64,000 nucleotides of DNA from positions 434,001 to 498,000 of the forward strand of contig NC_017733.1 of assembly GCF_000259235.1 (NCBI RefSeq). The letters are read 5' to 3'. The notes beneath the pieces are model-generated. The model was not told the DNA's origin. It did not search any database and saw only the letters and a program-made list of their open reading frames with translations. Below, in pieces: positions 45,699 to 53,820 of this stretch (position 1 is the first letter of the stretch; each line of letters begins with the position of its first letter). This stretch comes from Helicobacter pylori_CU (GTDB lineage Bacteria > Campylobacterota > Campylobacteria > Campylobacterales > Helicobacteraceae). The position numbers were made by a program, and so were the translations under genes.

Positions 45699-46052
45699 AT
45701 GCATGAATACTCGGTCGTTTCTTCTTTAATCGCTCTTTGCGAAGAGCATGCGAAGAAAAATCAAGCCCATAAGATTGAAAGAGTGGTGGTCGGTATTGGC
45801 GAAAGAAGCGCTATGGATAAGAGCTTGTTTGTGAGCGCGTTTGAGACTTTTAGAGAAGAATCTTTGGTGTGTAAAGACGCTATTTTAGACATTGTAGATG
45901 AAAAGGTTGAATTAGAATGCAAGGATTGTTCGCATGTTTTTAAGCCTAACGCGCTAGATTATGGGGTGTGTGAGAAATGCCACAGCAAGAATGTCATTAT
46001 CACTCAAGGCAATGAAATGCGTTTGTTGTCTTTAGAAATGTTAGCGGAATAA
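45699..46052 (+). CDS. hypA: Nickel metallochaperone HypA
   Basis: 117 aa. His2 in MHEYSVV is the nickel ligand, and the zinc site is formed by CKDC...CEKC near residues 74-94. HypA works with HypB to load nickel into hydrogenase, and in H. pylori also helps urease maturation. Equivalent to HP0869. It heads a long plus-strand run, with the next gene six bases away. Confidence 0.95.
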   Translation: MHEYSVVSSLIALCEEHAKKNQAHKIERVVVGIGERSAMDKSLFVSAFETFREESLVCKDAILDIVDEKVELECKDCSHVFKPNALDYGVCEKCHSKNVIITQGNEMRLLSLEMLAE

Positions 46053-46058
46053 AAACCC

Positions 46059-46520
46059 ATGCAAGAAGAATTGAACGCTTACCAGCAAGAAATTAAAGAT
46101 ACTAGAGAAGTTTTAAAAAAAATCCGTTTGGAATTGAAGAAAGTCCAAGAAATCTTGCGTAAGAAAAAAAGCGCCTTAAAAGGTTTGAAGCAAGAAATCT
46201 ATCAAAAAAAATCAGAAAAAGAAAATTCCCGCTCAAACAAAGAAACACAAAACACAGGAGAAGAATGGATTTTCCCTAAAGCCCTTGAAGAAGTGGAGGT
46301 TTTCACTAGTGATAATCAGGTTATCATGGCAAAACCAAGCAAGCGCGTGTTTGGTGAAGGGCTTTACTTGCAATACCGCAGCGTTTTGCGCGAAAACAGG
46401 CTTTTAAAAAACCATCTCTCTAAAAAAGATTTTGAAAATTCGTTGCTTAAAATTGAACTGAGGGATTTGCATAAAGAAATCAAGCTCTATCAAGTCCAAA
46501 ACCTTTTGAAAGACAAATAA
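46059..46520 (+). CDS. Coiled-coil hypothetical protein
   Basis: 153 aa, no recognised family. Residues 1-60 are strongly charged and heptad-like (EIKDTREVLKKIRLELKKVQEILRKKKS), residues ~70-105 are less charged (EEWIFPKALEEVEVFTSDNQ), and the end is again helical. Soluble. Its stop overlaps the lpxB start (TAATG). Equivalent to HP0868. Confidence 0.65.
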   Translation: MQEELNAYQQEIKDTREVLKKIRLELKKVQEILRKKKSALKGLKQEIYQKKSEKENSRSNKETQNTGEEWIFPKALEEVEVFTSDNQVIMAKPSKRVFGEGLYLQYRSVLRENRLLKNHLSKKDFENSLLKIELRDLHKEIKLYQVQNLLKDK

Positions 46521-47602
46521 TGCCCACGATTTTAGTGAGTGCTTTAGAAGCGAGCTCTAATATTCATTTAGAGGAATTACGGCACAATTTGCCCAAAGAT
46601 TATCGTTTTATTGGGGTGTTTGAAGGGAAAAACGCGCTCTATAGCCCTAGGGAATTTTCTGTCATGGGTTTTAGAGACGTGATAGGCCGTTTAGGGTTTT
46701 TACTCAAAGCCCATAAAGAAATGGTCCAATTAGCCAAACAAGCGGATATGGTGCTTTTAATGGATTCTTCTTCTTTCAATATCCCCCTAGCCAAAAAAAT
46801 CAAAAAACAAGATCCGCATAAAAAAATCATGTATTATATTTTACCGCAAGTTTGGGCATGGAAAAAATGGCGCGCTAAAAGTCTTGAAAAATACTGCGAT
46901 TTTTTGGGAGCGATTTTGCCTTTTGAAGTGAGTTATTACCAAAAAAAAGCCCAATATGTAGGACACCCTTTATTAGATGAAATTAAATATTATAAAAAAG
47001 ATATTAAAGGCGAAACTCTAGTGTTTATGCCAGGAAGCCGAAAAAGCGAAATCGCTAAAATGTTCCCTTTATTTGTCAAAGTAGCTCAAATTTTAGAACA
47101 AAACGAAGGGTTTAAAAGGCGTGTGTTAGTGGTGCCGAGTTTCTTTAAGGGGTTGGATTTGAAAGCTCTTTATGGAGAAGACATTCAATTATTTGAAATT
47201 TCTTATGATGCGCATAAAAGTTTGTTTGAAGCGGAGTTTGCGTTCATTTGCAGCGGCACAGCGACTTTAGAGGCCTCTTTGATTGGCACGCCTTTTGTGT
47301 TAGCGTATAGGGCTAAAACGATGGATTTTTTGATCGCTAGAATGTTGGTCAATTTGCATTATATAGGACTCGCTAATATTTTTTATAACGCCTTAAATGA
47401 TGAAACTCCAGGGCTTGGGGAGAGTCAATTGCATCCGGAATTGATCCAGCATTTTTTGAGCGTAGAGGGTTTGTTAAAAGCGTATGAAGAAATGGACAGA
47501 GAGCGCTATTTTAAAGAAAGTTTGAGATTAAGGGAATATTTAGCCAGTGGGAGTGCGAGAAAAATCGCTAATGAAATGGCTTTTTTGCTGAATTTAACTT
47601 AA
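46520..47602 (+). CDS. lpxB: Lipid-A-disaccharide synthase LpxB
   Basis: 360 aa, GT19 enzyme that joins UDP-diacylglucosamine and lipid X to make the lipid A disaccharide. Family landmarks: ILVSALEASSNIHLEEL at the start, YILPQVWAWKKWRAKSLEKYCD, FMPGSRKSEIAKMFPLF and SGTATLEASLIGTPFVLAYRAK. ATG overlaps the previous stop by one base. Equivalent to HP0867. Confidence 0.94.
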   Translation: MPTILVSALEASSNIHLEELRHNLPKDYRFIGVFEGKNALYSPREFSVMGFRDVIGRLGFLLKAHKEMVQLAKQADMVLLMDSSSFNIPLAKKIKKQDPHKKIMYYILPQVWAWKKWRAKSLEKYCDFLGAILPFEVSYYQKKAQYVGHPLLDEIKYYKKDIKGETLVFMPGSRKSEIAKMFPLFVKVAQILEQNEGFKRRVLVVPSFFKGLDLKALYGEDIQLFEISYDAHKSLFEAEFAFICSGTATLEASLIGTPFVLAYRAKTMDFLIARMLVNLHYIGLANIFYNALNDETPGLGESQLHPELIQHFLSVEGLLKAYEEMDRERYFKESLRLREYLASGSARKIANEMAFLLNLT

Positions 47603-47609
47603 TTTTTAC

Positions 47610-47615
47610 TATAAT
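47610..47615 (+). promoter_or_regulatory. -10 element of greA
   Basis: TATAAT in the 40-base gap between lpxB and greA, 28 bases before the greA ATG, with AGGAG as ribosome site. Confidence 0.55.
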
Positions 47616-47642
47616 CTCTACTGAATAAGCTTAGGAGATTAA

Positions 47643-48137
47643 ATGAATAAAGAACCTATGAGTATGCATGGATACAATAAGATTTGTGCGGAATTGAAGC
47701 AATTAAAAGAGGTGGAACGGCCTAATATTGTGAAAGAAATTGATATTGCTAGAGGGCATGGTGATTTGAAAGAAAACGCTGAATACCATGCCGCTAAAGA
47801 AAAACAACGCTTCATTGAAGCGAGAATCGTGGATTTAAGCGAAATTGTCGCTAACGCTCAAGTGATTGATCCGAGCGTTTTAGCCCATAATAAAGTGAGT
47901 TTTGGGAGCACGATTAAAATCCTTAATTTAGACAACGATAAAGAGTTTTCTTACACGATAGTAGGGAGCGTGGAGAGCGATCCGGCTAAAGGGTTGATCT
48001 CTTTTGGTTCGCCGATCGCTAAGAGTTTGATCGGTAAGAGCAAGGGCGATGCGGTGAGCATTCAATTGCCCAATGGCGAGAGCGATTTTGAAATTTTAGA
48101 CATTTACTATAAAGAGATTTGTTTTGATGAAAATTAA
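47643..48137 (+). CDS. greA: Transcription elongation factor GreA
   Basis: 164 aa. N-terminal coiled-coil hairpin that enters the RNA polymerase secondary channel (IARGHGDLKENAEYHAAKEKQ, with the conserved acidic tip D-x-x-E-N-A-E-Y-H) and C-terminal FKBP-like domain (GSPIAKSLIGKSKGDAVSIQLPNG). Rescues backtracked polymerase. Equivalent to HP0866. Confidence 0.95.
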   Translation: MNKEPMSMHGYNKICAELKQLKEVERPNIVKEIDIARGHGDLKENAEYHAAKEKQRFIEARIVDLSEIVANAQVIDPSVLAHNKVSFGSTIKILNLDNDKEFSYTIVGSVESDPAKGLISFGSPIAKSLIGKSKGDAVSIQLPNGESDFEILDIYYKEICFDEN

Positions 48138-48564
48138 AATCCAAAAAATCCACCCAAACGCCCTTATCCCTGAATACCAAACCGAGGGTTCTTCAGGCTT
48201 TGATTTGCATGCGGTAGAAGAAGTAACGATCAAACCTCATAGCGTGGGGTTGGTGAAAATAGGGATTTGTTTGTCTTTAGAAGTGGGGTATGAATTGCAA
48301 GTGCGCACCCGTAGCGGTTTGGCTTTGAATCATCAGGTGATGGTGTTAAATTCTCCTGGCACGGTGGATAATGATTATAGGGGCGAAATTAAGGTCATCT
48401 TAGCGAATTTGAGCGATAAAGATTTTAAAGTTCAAGTAGGGGATAGGATCGCTCAAGGGGTGGTTCAAAAAACTTATAAAGCCGAATTTATAGAATGCGA
48501 ACAATTAGATGAAACTTCAAGGGGTAGCGGGGGGTTTGGCAGCACAGGAGTGAGCAAGGCATGA
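48127..48564 (+). CDS. dut: dUTP diphosphatase
   Basis: 145 aa from the ATG at 48127 (a TTG three bases earlier is less likely). The trimeric dUTPase motifs are in order: SSGFDLHA, RSGLALNHQ, PGTVDNDYRGEI, DRIAQGV and the C-terminal arm RGSGGFGSTG. Converts dUTP to dUMP, keeping uracil out of DNA. Overlaps the greA end by 11 bases. Equivalent to HP0865. Confidence 0.95.
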   Translation: MKIKIQKIHPNALIPEYQTEGSSGFDLHAVEEVTIKPHSVGLVKIGICLSLEVGYELQVRTRSGLALNHQVMVLNSPGTVDNDYRGEIKVILANLSDKDFKVQVGDRIAQGVVQKTYKAEFIECEQLDETSRGSGGFGSTGVSKA

Positions 48565-49217
48565 ATATTAAGGAAAATTTAGAGCAAGTTAAAAACGAAT
48601 TCAAAAGCGATGAAAAGCTTTTAGAGGGGGCGTTTAGATTAGAAAAGTTTTTCAAACGCTACAAGTGGGTGTTGTTGTTTATCGTGGTGGCTTTTATCGC
48701 TTATTTAGGGGATACAAAATTACAAGATTATAAGCACGAGCAAACCAGAGAGCGGATCACTCAAATTTATAATGAAGTGCTAGAGAGTCCTAATAATATA
48801 GCCTTGCAAAAAAGATTGAAAGAAGTCGCCCCAGAGCTGTATGACTTGTATCAGTTCGCCAGAGCGAGTGAAAGAAACGATGCAAACGAGTTTAAAAAAC
48901 TTTCGCAATCTTCTAATGAAATCGTTAAAACTTTTGCACAATATTCTTACGCATCGCTCTCTAGAGATAAAAACCTACTTGAAAAAAGCCCCATTCTTAA
49001 AGAAATGAGCGCTTTACAAGAAGTGAACTTGTTGTATGAAGAAAATTCTAAAGACGCAATCAAAAAAGCGCATCAAAGTTTATCCACTATCCCTCTAAGT
49101 TCTTCACTCTATGCTATAATCTCTGTTTCAAAACACTATGGAATGTTAGAAGATATTCAGCAAAACCTTTCCAAACCAACTAATCTAAAAAAAGAAACTA
49201 TTCAAGGAACGCATTGA
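48561..49217 (+). CDS. YfgM-like single-membrane-span, TPR-like periplasmic protein
   Basis: 218 aa. A basic cytoplasmic N terminus, one membrane segment (YKWVLLFIVVAFIAYLGD, residues ~33-51) and a helical periplasmic region (EQTRERITQIYNEVLESP, KTFAQYSYASLSRDKNLLEKSP) resemble the YfgM architecture: membrane anchor plus short TPR array. The next gene is a beta-propeller lipoprotein, as in the yfgM-bamB pair of E. coli. Similarity is of layout, not strong sequence identity. Equivalent to HP0864. Overlaps dut by four bases. Confidence 0.55.
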   Translation: MNIKENLEQVKNEFKSDEKLLEGAFRLEKFFKRYKWVLLFIVVAFIAYLGDTKLQDYKHEQTRERITQIYNEVLESPNNIALQKRLKEVAPELYDLYQFARASERNDANEFKKLSQSSNEIVKTFAQYSYASLSRDKNLLEKSPILKEMSALQEVNLLYEENSKDAIKKAHQSLSTIPLSSSLYAIISVSKHYGMLEDIQQNLSKPTNLKKETIQGTH

Positions 49218-49221
49218 TTTG

Positions 49222-50889
49222 ATGAATAAACCATTTTTAATCTTACTCATAGCCCTAATTGTCTTTAGCGGCTGTAACATGAGGAAATATTTCAAACCCG
49301 CTAAACACCAGGTTAAAGGCGAAGCGTATTTCCCTAACCATTTGCAAGAAAGTATCGTCTCGTCTAATCGTTATGGAGCCATTTTGAAAAATGGAGCGGT
49401 TATAGGCGATAAAGGTTTAACGCAGCTAAGAATCGGTAAGAATTTCAATTATGAAAGCAGTTTTTTAAATGAGAGTCAAGGGTTTTTCATCCTTGCGCAA
49501 GATTGTTTGAACAAGATTGATAAAAAAACAAGCAAAAGCAAGGCGGCTAAGACTGAAGAAACGGAATTGAAATTAAAGGGCGTTGAAGCGGAAGTCCAAG
49601 ATAAAATCTGTCATCAAGTGGAATTGATTAGCAATAACCCTAACGCCAGCCAACAATCTATTGTTATTCCTTTGGAGACTTTTGCCTTGAGCGCAAGCGT
49701 TAAAGGGAATCTTTTAGCGGTGGTGTTAGCGGACAATTCAGCGAATTTATACGACATCACTTCTCAAAAATTGCTTTTTAGTGAGAAAGGTTCCCCAAGC
49801 ACCACGATCAATTCTTTAATGGCGATGCCTATTTTTATGGATACGGTCGTGGTGTTCCCCATGCTAGATGGGCGCTTGTTGGTCGTGGATTATGTGCATG
49901 GAAACCCTACGCCTATTAGAAACATTGTTATCAGCAGCGATAAGTTTTTTAACAATATCACCTACCTTATTGTAGATGGCAATAACATGATCGCTTCTAC
50001 AGGGAAAAGGATACTCTCAGTCGTGAGCGGTCAAGAGTTCAACTATGATGGGGATATTGTGGATTTGCTCTATGATAAGGGGACTTTATATGTGCTGACT
50101 TTAGACGGGCAGATTTTGCAAATGGATAAGAGTTTGAGGGAATTAAACAGCGTGAAACTGCCCTTTGCTTCGCTCAATACCATTGTATTAAACCATAATA
50201 AATTGTATTCTTTAGAAAAGCGTGGGTATGTGATAGAGGTGGATTTGAATGATTTTGATTCGTATAATGTCTATAAAACGCCAACTATAGGCAGTTTTAA
50301 GTTTTTTTCATCCAATCGTTTGGATAAAGGGGTGTTTTATGACAAAAATCGGGTGTATTATGATCGCTACTATTTAGATTATAATGATTTTAAACCAAAA
50401 CTTTATCCCGTTGTGGAAAAATCGGCATCTAAAAAATCTCAAAAAGGTGAAAAAGGGAACGCTCCTATTTATTTGCAAGAAAGGCATAAAGCTAAAGAAA
50501 AGCCTTTAGAAGAAAACAAAGTTAAGCCAAGAAATAGCGGGTTTGAAGAAGAAGAGATTAAAACCAGAAGGCCTGAGCCTATTAGGGATCAAAATAACGC
50601 CACCCAACAAGGCGAAACAAAAAATAATGGAAGTAAAAACGCTCCTGCTTCAAAAGAGAGTAACGAAAAAGGTGCAGAAAACGCTCCTGCTTCAAAAGAG
50701 AGTGCCGCTAAAAAAGAAGCGCCAAAACCAAGCTCTAAAGAAGAAAAACGCCGCTTGAAAGAAGAAAAGAAAAAAGCCAAAGCCGAACAAAGAGCGAGAG
50801 AATTTGAACAAAGAGCGAGAGAGCATCAAGAAAGAGATGAAAAAGAGCTTGAAGAAAGAAGAAAAGCTTTAGAAATGAATAAGAAGTAG
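49222..50889 (+). CDS. BamB-like beta-propeller lipoprotein with long charged tail
   Basis: About 555 aa. Lipobox LIALIVFSGC, so it is lipidated after cleavage. Residues ~170-380 show the repeating short strands of a PQQ/BamB-type propeller (SVKGNLLAVVLADNSANLYD, VVFPMLDGRLLVVDYVHG, LYVLTLDGQILQMDKS). The last ~160 residues are a disordered, then helical charged tail, with a 14-residue direct repeat around NAPASKES (42-base DNA repeat at 50636 and 50678) and a long KAEQRAREFEQRAREHQE helix. The tail is unlike E. coli BamB. Start is the ATG at 49222. Equivalent to HP0863. Confidence 0.6.
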   Translation: MNKPFLILLIALIVFSGCNMRKYFKPAKHQVKGEAYFPNHLQESIVSSNRYGAILKNGAVIGDKGLTQLRIGKNFNYESSFLNESQGFFILAQDCLNKIDKKTSKSKAAKTEETELKLKGVEAEVQDKICHQVELISNNPNASQQSIVIPLETFALSASVKGNLLAVVLADNSANLYDITSQKLLFSEKGSPSTTINSLMAMPIFMDTVVVFPMLDGRLLVVDYVHGNPTPIRNIVISSDKFFNNITYLIVDGNNMIASTGKRILSVVSGQEFNYDGDIVDLLYDKGTLYVLTLDGQILQMDKSLRELNSVKLPFASLNTIVLNHNKLYSLEKRGYVIEVDLNDFDSYNVYKTPTIGSFKFFSSNRLDKGVFYDKNRVYYDRYYLDYNDFKPKLYPVVEKSASKKSQKGEKGNAPIYLQERHKAKEKPLEENKVKPRNSGFEEEEIKTRRPEPIRDQNNATQQGETKNNGSKNAPASKESNEKGAENAPASKESAAKKEAPKPSSKEEKRRLKEEKKKAKAEQRAREFEQRAREHQERDEKELEERRKALEMNKK

Positions 50890-50893
50890 GCCT

Positions 50894-51565
50894 ATGCCAG
50901 CTAGGCAATCTTTTAAAGATTTGAAAAACCTGGTTTTATGCGATATAGGCAATACGCGCATCCATTTCGTGCAAAATTATCAGCTCTTTTCAAGCGCTAA
51001 AGAAGATTTAAAGCGTTTGGGTATTCAAAAGGAAATTTTTTACATTAGCGTGAATGAAGAAAATGAAAAAGCCCTTTTGGATTGTTACCCTAACGCTAAA
51101 AATATTGCAGGGTTTTTTCATTTAGAAACCGACTATATAGGGCTTGGGATAGACCGGCAAATGGCGTGTTTAGCGGTGGCTAATGGGGTTATAGTGGATG
51201 CGGGGAGCGCGATTACGATAGATTTAGTCAAAGAGGGCAAGCATTTAGGAGGGTGTATTTTACCCGGTTTAGCCCAATATATTCATGCGTATAAAAAAAG
51301 CGCTAAAATTTTAGAGCAACCTTTCAAAGCCTTAGATTCTTTAGAAGTTTTACCTAAAAACACTAGAGACGCTGTGAATTACGGCATGATTTTGAGCGTC
51401 ATTTCTTGTATCCAGCATTTAGCCAAAAACCAAAAAATCTATCTTTGTGGGGGCGATGCGAAGTATTTGAGCGCGTTTTTACCCCATTCTGTTTGCAAGG
51501 AGAGTTTGGTTTTTGACGGGATGGAGATCGCTCTTAAAAAAGCAGGGATACTAGAATGCAAATGA
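50894..51565 (+). CDS. coaX: Type III pantothenate kinase
   Basis: 223 aa. First step of coenzyme A synthesis. ASKHA-fold signatures: LCDIGNTRIHFV (phosphate 1), GLGIDRQMACLAV and VDAGSAITIDLV (phosphate 2), GGCILPGL. Type III enzymes are not inhibited by CoA. H. pylori is one of the organisms in which CoaX was first described. Overlaps the next gene by ten bases. Equivalent to HP0862. Confidence 0.93.
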   Translation: MPARQSFKDLKNLVLCDIGNTRIHFVQNYQLFSSAKEDLKRLGIQKEIFYISVNEENEKALLDCYPNAKNIAGFFHLETDYIGLGIDRQMACLAVANGVIVDAGSAITIDLVKEGKHLGGCILPGLAQYIHAYKKSAKILEQPFKALDSLEVLPKNTRDAVNYGMILSVISCIQHLAKNQKIYLCGGDAKYLSAFLPHSVCKESLVFDGMEIALKKAGILECK

Positions 51566-52308
51566 TGCAGAATTTGAGTTTTTTGGGCATGTTTTTAGCC
51601 GCTTTGAGCATGTCTTTAGGGCATTGTGTGGGCATGTGTGGGGGGATTGTGAGCGCGTTCAGTCAAATAAGATTTTCTAAAATTACAAGCTTTTCTTACC
51701 AGCTCACTTGCCATGCCCTTTATAATGTAGGGAGGATCAGCACCTACATGCTCTTAGGGGCTATAACGGCAGGTTTAGGGCATAGTCTTAGCGTGGGCAT
51801 GGGTTTTAGGGGTGTTTTATTGATGAGCATGGGAGTTGTTTTAATCCTTTTAGCGCTCTTGGGAGCTAAAGCGGAAAAATTAAGCTTTCAAATCCCTTTC
51901 ATCTCTTTTTTGATGAAAAAAACCTTGCAATCTCAAAACATTCTGGGGCTGTATTTCTTGGGCGTGCTGAACGGGTTTTTACCTTGCATGATGGTGTATT
52001 CGTTTTTAGCGAGCGTGATTCTCAGTCATAGCGCGTTTATGGGAGCGATGCTAGGCCTTTCTTTTGGGCTTGGCACCAGCGTGCCGTTGTTTTTAATGGG
52101 GATTTTTTTAAGCAAGATTTCCATTTCTTACAGGAAATTTTTCAATCTTTTGTCTAAAGGCTTAATGGGGGTTTTTGGGCTTTATGTCCTTTATATGGGG
52201 ATCATGCTCATTAGCCACAAAACACCCCATGCAATGCATTACCAAAGCGATATGATGCACCATCAAAACAACGCCACACCGCACCAAGAAAGCCACCATG
52301 ACCACTAA
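51556..52308 (+). CDS. SafE/TauE-like membrane protein with histidine-rich tail (COG2836)
   Basis: 250 aa, six or seven membrane segments. The first segment carries LSMSLGHCVGMCGGIVSAF, with the CxxxC metal motif of the COG2836 (sulfite exporter-like / heavy-metal) family. The C terminus is rich in His and Met (HAMHYQSDMMHHQNNATPHQESHHDH region), a likely nickel or copper ligand cluster. Relatives sit near cbb3 oxidase and copper genes; here it sits between coaX and the heptose genes. Substrate unknown. Equivalent to HP0861. Overlaps gmhB by 11 bases. Confidence 0.7.
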   Translation: MQMMQNLSFLGMFLAALSMSLGHCVGMCGGIVSAFSQIRFSKITSFSYQLTCHALYNVGRISTYMLLGAITAGLGHSLSVGMGFRGVLLMSMGVVLILLALLGAKAEKLSFQIPFISFLMKKTLQSQNILGLYFLGVLNGFLPCMMVYSFLASVILSHSAFMGAMLGLSFGLGTSVPLFLMGIFLSKISISYRKFFNLLSKGLMGVFGLYVLYMGIMLISHKTPHAMHYQSDMMHHQNNATPHQESHHDH

Positions 52309-52819
52309 CAAAGCCCTTTTTTTGGACAGAGACGGCATTATCAATATTGATAAAGGCTATGTGAGTCAAAAAGAAGATTTTGAGTTTCAAAAAGGGATTT
52401 TTGAATTGCTAAAGCATGCGAAATCTTTAGGCTACAAACTGCTTTTAATCACTAACCAATCCGGGATCAACCGAGGCTATTACACCCTTAAAGATTTTGA
52501 AAACCTCACCGAATACCTCCAAGAAAGCTTGCTTAAAGAATTAGGTTTTAATTTGGATGGTATTTATTTTTGCAGGCACGCCCCAGAAGAAAATTGCGCT
52601 TGCAGAAAGCCAAAACCCTCTTTGATTTTACAAGCTGCTAAAGAGCATCAAATTTGCTTGGATCAATCTTTTATGATAGGCGATAAGGAGAGCGACATGT
52701 TAGCCGGCTTGAACGCTAAAGTTAAAAATAACCTTTTATTGACCACAAATTTTTTAAAAACTTCTCATTCTTGGATACAATGTAAAGATCTTAAAGAGAT
52801 GATAGATCTAATCAAATAA
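52298..52819 (+). CDS. gmhB: D-glycero-beta-D-manno-heptose 1,7-bisphosphate 7-phosphatase
   Basis: 173 aa HAD-family phosphatase. The nucleophile motif FLDRDGIINIDKGYV, the zinc-binding CRHAPEENCACRKP and the acidic MIGDKESDMLAG motif are all present. Third step to ADP-heptose. First of four adjoining heptose genes. Equivalent to HP0860. Confidence 0.94.
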   Translation: MTTNKALFLDRDGIINIDKGYVSQKEDFEFQKGIFELLKHAKSLGYKLLLITNQSGINRGYYTLKDFENLTEYLQESLLKELGFNLDGIYFCRHAPEENCACRKPKPSLILQAAKEHQICLDQSFMIGDKESDMLAGLNAKVKNNLLLTTNFLKTSHSWIQCKDLKEMIDLIK

Positions 52820-52827
52820 GGATAAGA

Positions 52828-53820
52828 ATGCGTTATATTGATGATGGATTAGAAAATCAAACGATTTTAATCACCGGTGGGGCTGGCTTTGTAGGCAGTA
52901 ATTTGGCCTTTTATTTTCAAGAGAACCACCCTAAAGCTAAAGTAGTGGTTTTGGATAAATTCCGCAGTAACACGCTCTCTAGTAATAACCGCCCGAGTTC
53001 TTTAGGGCATTTTAAGAATTTAATCGGTTTTAAGGGTGAAGTGATTGTAGCTGATATTAACAACCCCTTAGATTTAAGGCATTTAGAAAAATTGCATTTT
53101 GATTATTTGTTCCACCAAGCGGCTGTTTCTGATACGACCATGCTGGATCAAGAATTAGTGATGAAAACCAATTATCAGGCTTTTTTAAACCTTTTAGAAA
53201 TCGCTCGCTCAAAAAAGGCTAAAGTGATTTACGCTTCTTCAGCGGGCGTTTATGGCAACACCAAAGCCCCCAATGTGGTGGGCAAAAACGAAAGCCCTGA
53301 AAACGTTTATGGCTTTTCCAAGCTTTGCATGGATGAATTTGTTCTTTCGCATTCAAGCGATAATATTCAAGTGGGCTTAAGGTATTTCAATGTCTATGGG
53401 CCTAGGGAATTTTATAAAGAAAAAACCGCTTCTATGGTTTTGCAGCTTGCTTTAGGTGCGATGGCGTTTAAGGAAGTCAAGCTTTTTGAATTTGGCGAGC
53501 AATTAAGGGATTTTGTCTATATTGAAGATGTGATCCAAGCGAACGTGAAAGCGATGAAGGCTCAAAAAAGCGGGGTTTATAATGTGGGTTATTCCCAAGC
53601 CAGAAGTTATAATGAAATCGTTAGCATTTTAAAAGAGCATTTAGGGGATTTTAAAGTGAGTTATATTAAAAACCCTTACGCTTTTTTCCAAAAGCACACC
53701 CAAGCACACATTGAGCCTACTATTTTGGATTTAGATTACACCCCTTTATACGATTTAGAAAGCGGCATTAAAGATTATTTGCCCCATATCCATGCGATTT
53801 TTAAAGGACAGCACGCATGA
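52828..53820 (+). CDS. hldD: ADP-L-glycero-D-manno-heptose 6-epimerase
   Basis: 330 aa short-chain-dehydrogenase-like epimerase. The NADP site is TGGAGFVGSNLAF, the active-site Tyr and Lys are in VYGFSKLCMDEF, and LRYFNVYGPRE is the substrate-binding motif. It interconverts the DD and LD forms of ADP-heptose. Overlaps hldE by four bases. Equivalent to HP0859 (rfaD). Confidence 0.94.
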   Translation: MRYIDDGLENQTILITGGAGFVGSNLAFYFQENHPKAKVVVLDKFRSNTLSSNNRPSSLGHFKNLIGFKGEVIVADINNPLDLRHLEKLHFDYLFHQAAVSDTTMLDQELVMKTNYQAFLNLLEIARSKKAKVIYASSAGVYGNTKAPNVVGKNESPENVYGFSKLCMDEFVLSHSSDNIQVGLRYFNVYGPREFYKEKTASMVLQLALGAMAFKEVKLFEFGEQLRDFVYIEDVIQANVKAMKAQKSGVYNVGYSQARSYNEIVSILKEHLGDFKVSYIKNPYAFFQKHTQAHIEPTILDLDYTPLYDLESGIKDYLPHIHAIFKGQHA

